From: Oribacterium sp. UBA6992 | GTDB taxonomy: Bacteria > Bacillota > Clostridia > Lachnospirales > Lachnospiraceae | DNA: 5,619 bases | Reading direction: 5' to 3' | Assembly: GCA_002449915.1 (NCBI GenBank) | Contig: DJXY01000216.1 | Location: forward strand, 1 to 5,619 | Part shown: positions 1 through 5,619 of the stretch, in pieces | Position numbering within the stretch: position 1 is the first letter of the stretch | Layout: each line of letters begins with the position of its first letter | The notes under the pieces: generated by a model | What the model was told of the DNA's origin: nothing | The model's database searches: none | What the model saw: only the letters and a program-made list of their open reading frames with translations | Translations under genes and position numbers: made by a program

Positions 1-38
1 CCGGTCAAACAAAGAACCATGGAGGCAGGCAATCATGA
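1..38 (+). CDS. C-terminal end of an upstream gene, partial
   Basis: The frame beginning at base 3 is open from the window edge and reads GQTKNHGGRQS before a TGA at 36-38. That stop overlaps the ATG of the next gene as ATGA (35-38), the same coupling seen between cdaA and cdaR, which suggests a real upstream operon gene ending here. Only eleven residues are visible, so its product cannot be named. The other open frame at the edge stops at 55-57, inside the next gene, and is less likely. The call rests only on the overlap pattern and could be chance. Confidence 0.4.
   Translation, partial: GQTKNHGGRQS
21..25 (+). promoter_or_regulatory. Ribosome binding site of the first membrane protein
   Basis: GGAGG lies 9 nt before the ATG at 35 and supports that start. 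The reading frame has no stop between the window edge and this ATG, so a longer protein cannot be excluded from the frame alone. The binding site and the ATGA overlap both favour 35. Confidence 0.7.
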
Positions 39-952
39 CCCCGTTACTTCAGTATAGAGACACTCTTGAAAACATTTATCGGAAATATGATTACTGGCTG
101 ATTCCTCTTTGCAAAGCTATCGTCTCCCTTATCATTTTCTTTATGGTCGGAAGCCATCTGGGATCCGCAGGTCTCGTCAGAAATCCCCTGGTATTGCTGG
201 CAGCTGCCTTATTGTGCTCTTTTCTGCCCTGGACTGGAATCACGGTATTTGCTGCAATGTTTATGCTGGGCGGCTTATATAAGATTTCCCTGGAGTTTAC
301 AGCTGTAACCCTTGTAATCTTTTTAATTGCTGCGCTGCTTCAGACGACCTTTCAGGCAAAACATGCGATCCTGATTGTCCTGGTTCCGCTTGCCTTTATA
401 TTGCATATTCCGTATGTTATCCCGGTTGCCGCTGGATTATCACTAGGATTTATCTCGATCATCCCTACAACGATCGGGGTAATGATGTATTATTATCTTA
501 CATACGCTGCCGCGAATGCTTCTACACTCACCAAAGCAGGAGACATGACGGAAATGGCAGCGCAGTATGCTGATATTTTTCTTTCCTTTTTTAACAACCA
601 TGCCATGATTGTAGCTGCGCTCGCCTTCATACTGGCAATACTTGTGGTGTATGTCATCAGCAGTTTGCAGATAAATTATGCATGGGAAATTGCTGCATCT
701 GCTGGGCTCATTACAGCCTTTGCCGTAGAGCTTGCCGGATTCCAATACATCAAAGCTGCATTTCATCCGGTAAATGCACTCGGTTCCTTACTGATATCGG
801 CTTTTATCCTTGTGCTCTATGTGCTGACCTTTCATGGCGCGGATTATCAACGTACCGAACGGGTCAAATTTGAGGATGATGACTATTTTTATTATGTCAA
901 GGCTGTACCAAAGCTAAAGGCATCAGAGCATGACACAGGGACCAAATCATAA
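35..952 (+). CDS. Polytopic membrane protein of unknown function, upstream of cdaA
   Basis: A 305-residue integral membrane protein with no function I can name. About nine hydrophobic segments are visible, near residues 20-42, 50-66, 68-84, 86-104, 109-127, 130-157, 190-210, 216-236 and 246-266. A short polar stretch (about 158-188) sits between segments six and seven. The last 39 residues are hydrophilic and contain a striking acidic-aromatic patch (FEDDDYFYYVKAVPK, about 279-293). There is no signal peptide separate from the first membrane segment and no recognisable catalytic motif. The start is fixed by GGAGG 9 nt upstream and by an ATGA overlap with the preceding gene. It ends 34 nt before cdaA with no visible terminator between, so the two are probably co-transcribed. 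It might be a transporter or permease subunit, perhaps working with the upstream gene, or a partner of CdaA; neither is shown by the sequence. Confidence 0.85.
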   Translation: MTPLLQYRDTLENIYRKYDYWLIPLCKAIVSLIIFFMVGSHLGSAGLVRNPLVLLAAALLCSFLPWTGITVFAAMFMLGGLYKISLEFTAVTLVIFLIAALLQTTFQAKHAILIVLVPLAFILHIPYVIPVAAGLSLGFISIIPTTIGVMMYYYLTYAAANASTLTKAGDMTEMAAQYADIFLSFFNNHAMIVAALAFILAILVVYVISSLQINYAWEIAASAGLITAFAVELAGFQYIKAAFHPVNALGSLLISAFILVLYVLTFHGADYQRTERVKFEDDDYFYYVKAVPKLKASEHDTGTKS

Positions 953-973
953 CAATGACTGCTGACGATAGAG

Positions 974-979
974 AAGGAG
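974..979 (+). promoter_or_regulatory. Ribosome binding site setting the GTG start of cdaA
   Basis: AAGGAG stands 7 nt before the GTG at 987. It identifies GTG as the start of cdaA; no ATG in this frame lies nearer to it. Confidence 0.75.
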
Positions 980-986
980 TATAGAA

Positions 987-1850
987 GTGTCTGATATTTT
1001 CACAAAACTGAAAAGCTGGACCAGCCTGCTGCCTCCGGTTGGGGTGACAGGAGCTGTGGAGATTATCATTCTGACAGTCTTTGTGTACGAATGCTTATTG
1101 TGGATTAAAAGCAGCCATGCATGGCAGCTACTGAGAGGCATGATCGTTATTGCCGCCTTTATCGCTCTTGCTGCAATCTTTCAGTTAAAAACCATCATGT
1201 GGCTGATCGAGAACGTCGGTACACTTGCGGTTACCGCCGCGATTGTTATTTTCCAGCCTGAGCTCAGGAAGGCGTTGGAGCAGCTGGGATCCAGGAACTT
1301 CATTACAAATCTGCTCGCCATTGATGATATCAAAAACACCAAAGAAGCCACAATTAATGAAATTATCAAAGCTACATTTGAAATGGCTAAAAAGAAAACC
1401 GGTGCCCTGATTGTAATACAGAAAAACCAGCCACTAAAAGAAATTGAGGACACAGGGATCCGGATCAATGGTATTGTCAGTGCAGCATTACTGATTAATA
1501 TCTTTGAAAAAAACACGCCCCTGCACGACGGTGCGGTTGTAATTGTAGGGGACAAAATCACAGCAGCAACCTGTTACCTGCCATTATCGGATGCAGAAAT
1601 CTCCAAGGATTATGGAACCAGGCACAGAGCTGCCCTCGGAGTTTCAGAAAACACGGATGCTGTCACCGTTGTTGTCTCAGAGGAAACCGGCAAGGTATCC
1701 GTTGCCGTAGGCGGTCATCTGATCCGTGTGCCTGATGCAGAGGCTCTTAGGTCCTATCTTCCGGTGGAAAAGGAGACGGATGACAAGGATAAAAGGTCCG
1801 GCAGCCGTTTCAGACTGTTTCGCGCCGGGAAGGAGGAGAGAAGACCATGA
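987..1850 (+). CDS. cdaA: Diadenylate cyclase CdaA (membrane c-di-AMP synthase)
   Basis: Makes the second messenger c-di-AMP from two ATP at the inner face of the membrane; c-di-AMP controls potassium and osmolyte uptake and cell-wall homeostasis in Firmicutes. The 287-residue protein (Bacillus CdaA is about 273) has three membrane segments, near residues 21-41, 48-66 and 71-90. The family signature IFQPELRKALEQLG follows at about 88-101, and a DisA_N-type cyclase domain spans about 120-258. Both catalytic motifs are intact: DGA at 181-183 (in LHDGAVV) and RHR at 212-214 (in GTRHRAALG). A conserved SEETG is at 231-235. The C-terminal tail (about 261-287) is highly charged and not part of the catalytic core. 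It starts at GTG after a good ribosome binding site and overlaps cdaR by 4 nt, so the two are probably translationally coupled. The assignment is firm; activity is expected because no key residue is missing. Confidence 0.97.
   Translation: MSDIFTKLKSWTSLLPPVGVTGAVEIIILTVFVYECLLWIKSSHAWQLLRGMIVIAAFIALAAIFQLKTIMWLIENVGTLAVTAAIVIFQPELRKALEQLGSRNFITNLLAIDDIKNTKEATINEIIKATFEMAKKKTGALIVIQKNQPLKEIEDTGIRINGIVSAALLINIFEKNTPLHDGAVVIVGDKITAATCYLPLSDAEISKDYGTRHRAALGVSENTDAVTVVVSEETGKVSVAVGGHLIRVPDAEALRSYLPVEKETDDKDKRSGSRFRLFRAGKEERRP
1831..1836 (+). promoter_or_regulatory. Ribosome binding site of cdaR inside the end of cdaA
   Basis: AGGAGG lies 10 nt before the cdaR ATG (1847), within the last codons of cdaA. 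Together with the ATGA overlap at 1847-1850 it supports this start and coupled synthesis of enzyme and regulator. Confidence 0.7.
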
Positions 1851-3007
1851 AATTCAAAGCATTTCGTGATAATTTTTCTCTTAAGCTTCTGAGCTTTTTT
1901 CTTGCCATCCTGATCTGGCTGATTGTTGTGAATGTTTCCCGCCCGGAAATCACAAGAACCCAGACGGTAAATCTTGACATCGAAAGCACGGACACCTTTA
2001 ATGCGGAAAACAAAAAATGGAGTGTAGACCGCAACACGGTTACCATAAGCTATAAGGTACGGACAGATCAGGCGGCGACAATCAGTGCCGATGATTTTCA
2101 TGCTTACATTGATCTTAAGGATTATTCCATTACCGGATCAGTGCCGGTATATGTTAATGTCGCAGCAAGTAAGGAAAATACCGTAGATGATGTTACGGTC
2201 CGTCCAACCGTGATTCACGTGACGCTTGAAGACATTCAGGAGAAGAAATTTGACCTTAAGGTGCACCAGAGCGGTAATCCTGCAGATGGCTATGCGGTTT
2301 CCAGTATCATACTCAGTCCGGAAACGGTTTACGTCACAGGACCGGAATCTCAGATCGGACGGATTTCCAGTGTCGGAATCAGCGTCGATGTCAATGGACT
2401 CACCGGAAACAAGGATGCTACAGCAAAGCCGGTTTTATATGACGCCAATGGAAATGCCATTACATTAAATGATGTAACACTTTCTACTGAGTCCGTGCAT
2501 TATTCCGTTACGCTGCATAAGAAAAAATCCATTAACCTCCTGCCTTCCGTGACCGGTACTCCGGCTACAGGCTATCAGTATGAGAGCACTACCGTTTCTC
2601 CACAGTCAGAAATTCTGGCAGGTGCTCCCGGTATCATTGACCAGATGACAGTGTTTGAGCTTCCAACCATTGATATCTCAGGTGCTACAGATTCCGTTAC
2701 AGAGACCTTCCGGTTAAAGGATTATCTGCCCAGCGGTATTGAGCTGGCAGAGCCAAATGCGGAGGTTATTGTCACGGTTCGGATAGAAAAAATACCGGAG
2801 ACAGAAGAGGAAAGTACTACAACAGCGGAAAGTTCTGCAGAAATTCCGCATTTTACAGTGGCAGAGACGACATTGCCGGAAACGTCAGTATCAGAAGCTC
2901 CTGCAGAAACAAGTGAAGCGGTATCCGGCATCCGGGAGCCCGGAGATCAGCAGACCAAATCCACGGGCTCAGAGCATAGTGAAGCTTCGGCTGCAATCAC
3001 AGGCTGA
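1847..3007 (+). CDS. cdaR: CdaR, YbbR-domain regulator of diadenylate cyclase
   Basis: A membrane-anchored extracytoplasmic protein that in Bacillus and Listeria binds CdaA and modulates its activity. The 386-residue product has a short basic N-terminus, one membrane segment (about 13-29) and then an outward-facing part. I see three YbbR-like repeats, near 35-128, 134-224 and 227-314. The second shows the typical SPETVYVTGPESQI...VDVNGLTG pattern (about 157-186), and the third a related LAGAPGIIDQM...IDISGATD (about 257-282). Bacillus CdaR (about 480 residues) is usually described with four repeats, so this copy seems to have one fewer. Residues about 315-386 form a Ser/Thr/Glu/Ala-rich, probably disordered tail with loose AET/PET/SEA repeats. 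The gene overlaps cdaA by 4 nt. In many Firmicutes glmM follows; here it does not. Family assignment is strong; the repeat count is by eye. Confidence 0.94.
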   Translation: MKFKAFRDNFSLKLLSFFLAILIWLIVVNVSRPEITRTQTVNLDIESTDTFNAENKKWSVDRNTVTISYKVRTDQAATISADDFHAYIDLKDYSITGSVPVYVNVAASKENTVDDVTVRPTVIHVTLEDIQEKKFDLKVHQSGNPADGYAVSSIILSPETVYVTGPESQIGRISSVGISVDVNGLTGNKDATAKPVLYDANGNAITLNDVTLSTESVHYSVTLHKKKSINLLPSVTGTPATGYQYESTTVSPQSEILAGAPGIIDQMTVFELPTIDISGATDSVTETFRLKDYLPSGIELAEPNAEVIVTVRIEKIPETEEESTTTAESSAEIPHFTVAETTLPETSVSEAPAETSEAVSGIREPGDQQTKSTGSEHSEASAAITG

Positions 3008-3017
3008 CAGAAAAGCA

Positions 3018-3026
3018 TGATATAAC
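3018..3026 (+). promoter_or_regulatory. Possible extended -10 promoter element before the polymerase-like gene
   Basis: TGATATAAC fits the extended -10 pattern TGnTATAAT with one mismatch. It ends 9 nt before the ATG at 3036, so a transcript from it would begin at or within a few bases of the start codon. No good -35 is present; the best is ATCACA at 2996-3001, with a long 19-nt spacer. The short match could be chance in AT-rich intergenic DNA. Confidence 0.25.
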
Positions 3027-3035
3027 AGAAACAGC

Positions 3036-4367
3036 ATGACTACAGATATTTTCATTTTTACAGCGGCGTACATCATAGGAGTAATTCTGACAAGGGCAGG
3101 CTTTTTGCTCTTGTCAGGAGCTTCGTTGATTATTGCTGCTGTTTTTCTCTATTTCCGCGAATATCATCGATCCGGGATGCTCCTTAACCTGAGGGGATTT
3201 CTTGCCCTTGGACTGATTGGCGGGGAAGGCATCGCATGCTTTAAATTAAGCAAACTCAGTACCATATGGACCTGGGAAACCTGGCTGTCTTTCTATCTCA
3301 TGTATCTTGTGTTTTATATCACATCTACTCTCATGGAGCGGTATCTGCATAAAAGAAAAGACGGAGGGATTCTGCCTGAGCAGGTGAATCGCTCGCATGA
3401 GCATATGGCGCAGAATGCTTTACTTCATGCGGACAGCATTCGCTTTTATAAGCACTGTATCCTCTGCCTTGTTGTCATCACCTGGGTATGCTTTTTTATC
3501 GAAGCATACAAGCTTGGATTCATTCCTTTTTTTACAAAAGACATGCCACATGCGTATTCATACTTTCATCTGAAGGGAATCCATTATTTTACGACACTTG
3601 TGATCTTAATTCCGTCCATCTCCATTCTGGCGATTGAGGAGCAGCATGCAGATCTGATAAGTTCAGCAGGTATTTTTTTCTCACTGCTTCTTACGATTCT
3701 GCTCGTTTCCCGTTTTCAGTTTCTTTTTTCCGTCATCCTGATGGTATTTACCCTGATGCTTGGCGGCAGGCGTCTTAAGCCCTGGCAGGTCCTGATATTA
3801 TCTGTACTTATGGTCCTTGTATATGTCATGATTACGATTGCCCGGGCGCATTCCGTTACGTATCTTAATGAAATATTTGAAATGAAAAATCCGGCAACAC
3901 CGATTTTTATTACACAGCCCTACATGTATATTGCCAACAATTATGACAATTTTAATGTCATGACAGAGCATCTCAGCGAGCATACCCACGGGATAAAAAT
4001 GCTGTATCCCCTGGTAACGCTCAGTGGGATAAAGTATTTTATACCCATGCAGCTTGCTTTTCCACTCTATACCACCAAGGCAGAGCTTACGACATTGACA
4101 TTGATCTATGATGCATATTATGATTTTGGGATATGGGGAGTGATGCTTTTGGGCGGAGTTCTCGGCTTATGTTCCGGATGCATTACTCAGGAAATTCATC
4201 ATGACCGAAATCCTTTTTCCAGAATTATTTTTGCACAGCTTGCCTTTTACCTTCTTTTTTCATTTTTTACAACCTGGTTTTCCAATGCAGCAACCTGGTT
4301 CTATCTGGGATGCAGTGTGTGCCTTTACCTGTTGTTCCAGATCCGCATACTTATAAGGAGGAAATGA
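3036..4367 (+). CDS. Putative oligosaccharide repeat unit polymerase (Wzy-like membrane protein)
   Basis: A 443-residue polytopic protein that looks like the Firmicutes branch of O-antigen/oligosaccharide repeat unit polymerases, which join lipid-linked repeat units into capsule or exopolysaccharide outside the membrane. About twelve hydrophobic segments are visible, near 3-20, 21-40, 51-69, 80-98, 140-157, 181-200, 206-224, 226-243, 249-268, 363-384, 396-412 and 418-438. A large loop lies between the ninth and tenth (about 270-350), as in Wzy proteins. Typical-looking pieces are KGIHYFTT (180-187), SRFQFLFS (225-232), YIANNYDNFN (298-307) and YDAYYDFGIWG (358-368). Loop arginines often matter in this family; R226 and R270 are candidates. 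The ATG at 3036 has no clear ribosome binding site. A TTG at 3126 (residue 31) has AGGAG 5 nt upstream but would remove the first membrane segment. No other glycan gene is in the window. The family call is from pattern memory; an unrelated 12-segment protein remains possible. Confidence 0.75.
   Translation: MTTDIFIFTAAYIIGVILTRAGFLLLSGASLIIAAVFLYFREYHRSGMLLNLRGFLALGLIGGEGIACFKLSKLSTIWTWETWLSFYLMYLVFYITSTLMERYLHKRKDGGILPEQVNRSHEHMAQNALLHADSIRFYKHCILCLVVITWVCFFIEAYKLGFIPFFTKDMPHAYSYFHLKGIHYFTTLVILIPSISILAIEEQHADLISSAGIFFSLLLTILLVSRFQFLFSVILMVFTLMLGGRRLKPWQVLILSVLMVLVYVMITIARAHSVTYLNEIFEMKNPATPIFITQPYMYIANNYDNFNVMTEHLSEHTHGIKMLYPLVTLSGIKYFIPMQLAFPLYTTKAELTTLTLIYDAYYDFGIWGVMLLGGVLGLCSGCITQEIHHDRNPFSRIIFAQLAFYLLFSFFTTWFSNAATWFYLGCSVCLYLLFQIRILIRRK
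4355..4361 (+). promoter_or_regulatory. Ribosome binding site choosing a TTG start for the transporter
   Basis: AAGGAGG lies 7 nt before TTG at 4369. The nearer ATG at 4364 is only 2 nt away and reads ATG AAT TGA, so it cannot start a protein. This makes TTG the start and places the site inside the last codons of the polymerase-like gene. Confidence 0.8.
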
Positions 4368-4368
4368 A

Positions 4369-5493
4369 TTGAACCACTATCTGAAACTGATTGCCAATAT
4401 TATCATTCCGATTGCTATCCTCGGTCTGCTGGTAATGGCTCTGCCAAGGATAGCTGTGTTTTTTCTTCCATTTCTCCTTGGCTTTCTGATTTCTGTAATT
4501 GCAGCTCCATTTATACGGCTGCTGCATCAGAAAACACATCTCATGCAGCGGAAGCATGCCTCGCTTGTCATCATTGTCGTTTTGTTTCTGCTGATCGGTC
4601 TGCTTTTATATTATGCAGGTAACCTTCTGGTACATGCAATACGGGATTTTGTTGTCTCCATTCCTTCCATTTATAAGGATCTTTCACTGACAATCAACGA
4701 AATGATCGCCGAGCATCAGGACGTTCTACATCACCTTTTGCCCGGATCCTATGGAGACATGGCTTCCAAAGCACTGTCTAATCTGGAAAGTAACTTTAAC
4801 CAGTACGCATCAGACTTTATCGCCAATGCTTCCAGCCCGGTTGCCTCCATTTCTCTGGATGTGGTAAGAAGCCTGCCGACATTGCTCGTATATGCCGTAG
4901 TGACCATTATTTCCGCATACCTGTTTTCCAAGGATGGGGACGTATATAAAGAAAATATCCGTAAATGGGTTCCGGAACGATTTTTCCAGTACGGAAAGCT
5001 GCTGAAACGAGACATAAGCAAAATTCTGCAAGGCTGGCTGCTGGCACAGTTTCAGATTATGTTCGTTGTGTTTCTGGTTCTTGCAATTGGTCTCCTGATT
5101 TTACGGGTACGTTTTGCTGTCCCGCTTGCACTTCTTACTGCCTTTCTGGATTTTCTGCCGATGTTTGGCGTCGGATTTATATTCTGGCCCTGGATCGTGA
5201 TGGATCTTTTTTCCGGTAAATTTCTGGAAGCCCTGGGGCTTTTGGTGATTTATGTCGCTACGCAGATCGTCCGTCAGTTTATGCAGCCCAAGATCATGGG
5301 GGATACCATGGGGCTTCCTCCTTTTATGACGATTTTATTTTTGTATCTCGGCTTTAAATTTTATGGTCTTGCCGGTATGATTTTTGCAGTACCGGTAGGT
5401 ATGCTGTTTCTATGCTTCTATCGCTACGGCGCGTTTGACAAAATGCTTGCGTCTGTAAAAGAGCTGGTGGAGCTTCTATTATCGTTTTTATAA
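4369..5493 (+). CDS. AI-2E family transporter, YtvI-like
   Basis: A 374-residue membrane protein of the AI-2E transporter family (PF01594). The group includes Bacillus YtvI (about 371 residues, linked to sporulation), the AI-2 exporter of E. coli and sodium/proton antiporter-like members, so the substrate cannot be read from the family alone. Hydrophobic segments lie near residues 8-26, 29-47, 63-83, 163-185, 219-246, 247-270, 283-300 and 315-348. A soluble, partly amphipathic middle region (about 85-160) separates the third and fourth, as is usual for the family. Family motifs are DFLPMFGVG (261-269) and a QPKIMGDTMGLPP stretch (306-318), matching the typical P-x-x-x-G-x-x-x-G-L-x-P pattern. 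Translation starts at TTG after a strong ribosome binding site, one base beyond the previous stop, so it is probably coupled to the polymerase-like gene. Length and motifs are complete. YtvI identity is possible but not certain. Confidence 0.88.
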   Translation: MNHYLKLIANIIIPIAILGLLVMALPRIAVFFLPFLLGFLISVIAAPFIRLLHQKTHLMQRKHASLVIIVVLFLLIGLLLYYAGNLLVHAIRDFVVSIPSIYKDLSLTINEMIAEHQDVLHHLLPGSYGDMASKALSNLESNFNQYASDFIANASSPVASISLDVVRSLPTLLVYAVVTIISAYLFSKDGDVYKENIRKWVPERFFQYGKLLKRDISKILQGWLLAQFQIMFVVFLVLAIGLLILRVRFAVPLALLTAFLDFLPMFGVGFIFWPWIVMDLFSGKFLEALGLLVIYVATQIVRQFMQPKIMGDTMGLPPFMTILFLYLGFKFYGLAGMIFAVPVGMLFLCFYRYGAFDKMLASVKELVELLLSFL

Positions 5494-5507
5494 TGCTGAA
5501 GCTTCCT

Positions 5508-5568
5508 GCAGAGCATGGATGAAGTGATCCGGTCTTATAATATCGAAAACTCATCCGGAAAGCTCTGC
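5508..5568. repeat. Nested inverted repeat (two-tier stem)
   Basis: GCAGAGC (5508-5514) pairs perfectly with GCTCTGC (5562-5568). Inside it GGATGA (5517-5522) pairs perfectly with TCATCC (5551-5556), giving 13 base pairs split by an asymmetric internal loop (AT against GGAAA) around a 28-nt loop. Outer GCTT (5501-5504) can also pair with AAGC (5571-5574). There is no T run directly after, so it is not a standard terminator. It may be an RNA 3' structure, a leader element of the next gene, or chance. Confidence 0.45.
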
Positions 5569-5569
5569 G

Positions 5570-5600
5570 AAAGCCCGGAAATGGCTTAAAATAAGGCTTT
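5570..5600 (+). terminator. Weak terminator-like hairpin with two alternative pairings
   Basis: AAGCC (5571-5575) can pair with GGCTT at 5583-5587 (7-nt loop). Alternatively AAAGCC (5570-5575) can pair with GGCTTT at 5595-5600 (19-nt loop). The stems are only 5-6 bp and end in just three T, so termination would be weak at best. Confidence 0.2.
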
Positions 5601-5619
5601 AGACAATATGTAATGACCT

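Larger units (their letters stand above)
5494..5619. other. Non-coding 3' region with no supported gene
   Basis: The 126 bases after the transporter hold no ORF with a convincing ribosome binding site on either strand. They contain the inverted repeat at 5508-5568 and the short hairpin near 5570-5600. Two TATAAT strings occur (5489-5494 and 5536-5541), but neither has a recognisable -35 box. No classical GC stem followed by a run of T is visible, so the operon may continue past the window or end elsewhere. Confidence 0.6.

Noticed and set aside
35..952. Naming the first gene an ABC transporter permease
   Set aside because: The upstream gene cannot be identified and no permease coupling motif is visible, so the name would be a guess.
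1181..1561. 126-codon minus-strand ORF inside cdaA
   Set aside because: It is a shadow of cdaA, whose catalytic motifs are intact on the plus strand; its hydrophobic look mirrors the codon pattern of the sense gene.
5489..5541. Two perfect TATAAT strings (5489-5494 and 5536-5541) as promoters
   Set aside because: Neither has a TTGACA-like box 16-18 nt upstream or a TGn extension, and one overlaps the stop codon of the transporter.
5354..5554. Minus-strand ORF at the right end, which extends in frame toward the window edge
   Set aside because: Most of it is antisense to the well-supported transporter gene, and the protein has no recognisable domain or membrane pattern.
5515..5589. Small ORF of 24 codons (MDEVIRSYNIENSS...) after the transporter gene
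   Set aside because: It has no proper ribosome binding site, is very short, and lies across the inverted repeat; an open frame of this size is expected by chance.
5494..5619. tRNA, T-box or c-di-AMP riboswitch in the 3' region
   Set aside because: No tRNA arm pattern such as GGTTCRA, no T-box GGTGG/ACCGCG sequence and no recognisable ydaO core are present.

Overview
The window reads as a dense, single-strand (+) operon fragment from a Gram-positive, low-to-moderate GC member of the Clostridia, most plausibly a Lachnospiraceae-type gut organism. This is judged from the diadenylate cyclase CdaA/CdaR pair, strong GGAGG-type ribosome binding sites, GTG and TTG starts, and overall protein style. 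I did not compute similarity, so the family-level placement is inference. All five full genes encode membrane or membrane-anchored proteins.

Layout: the last codons of an upstream gene (ending at 36-38 through an ATGA overlap) are followed by a polytopic membrane protein of unknown function (35-952). Next come cdaA (987-1850), the c-di-AMP synthase, and cdaR (1847-3007), its membrane-anchored YbbR-domain regulator, joined by a second ATGA overlap. After a 28-nt gap comes a 12-segment membrane protein resembling O-antigen/oligosaccharide repeat unit polymerases (3036-4367). One base later an AI-2E/YtvI-type transporter starts at a TTG (4369-5493). The last 126 bases hold no convincing gene but contain a nested inverted repeat (5508-5568) and a competing short hairpin.

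How the genes fit together: in many Firmicutes cdaA-cdaR is followed by glmM, tying c-di-AMP synthesis to cell-wall precursor supply and turgor. Here glmM is not downstream of cdaR. Its place is taken by a putative surface glycan polymerase and a transporter of unknown substrate, with an uncharacterised multi-spanning protein directly upstream of cdaA. The cluster therefore looks like an envelope-homeostasis operon in which c-di-AMP signalling genes sit beside glycan assembly genes. That functional link is an inference from gene order only.

Nothing in the window amounts to a clearly new defence or mobile system. The most interesting points are the unknown membrane protein, the glmM replacement, the Ser/Thr/Glu-rich tail of CdaR, a possible leaderless start of the polymerase gene, and the structured 3' region.
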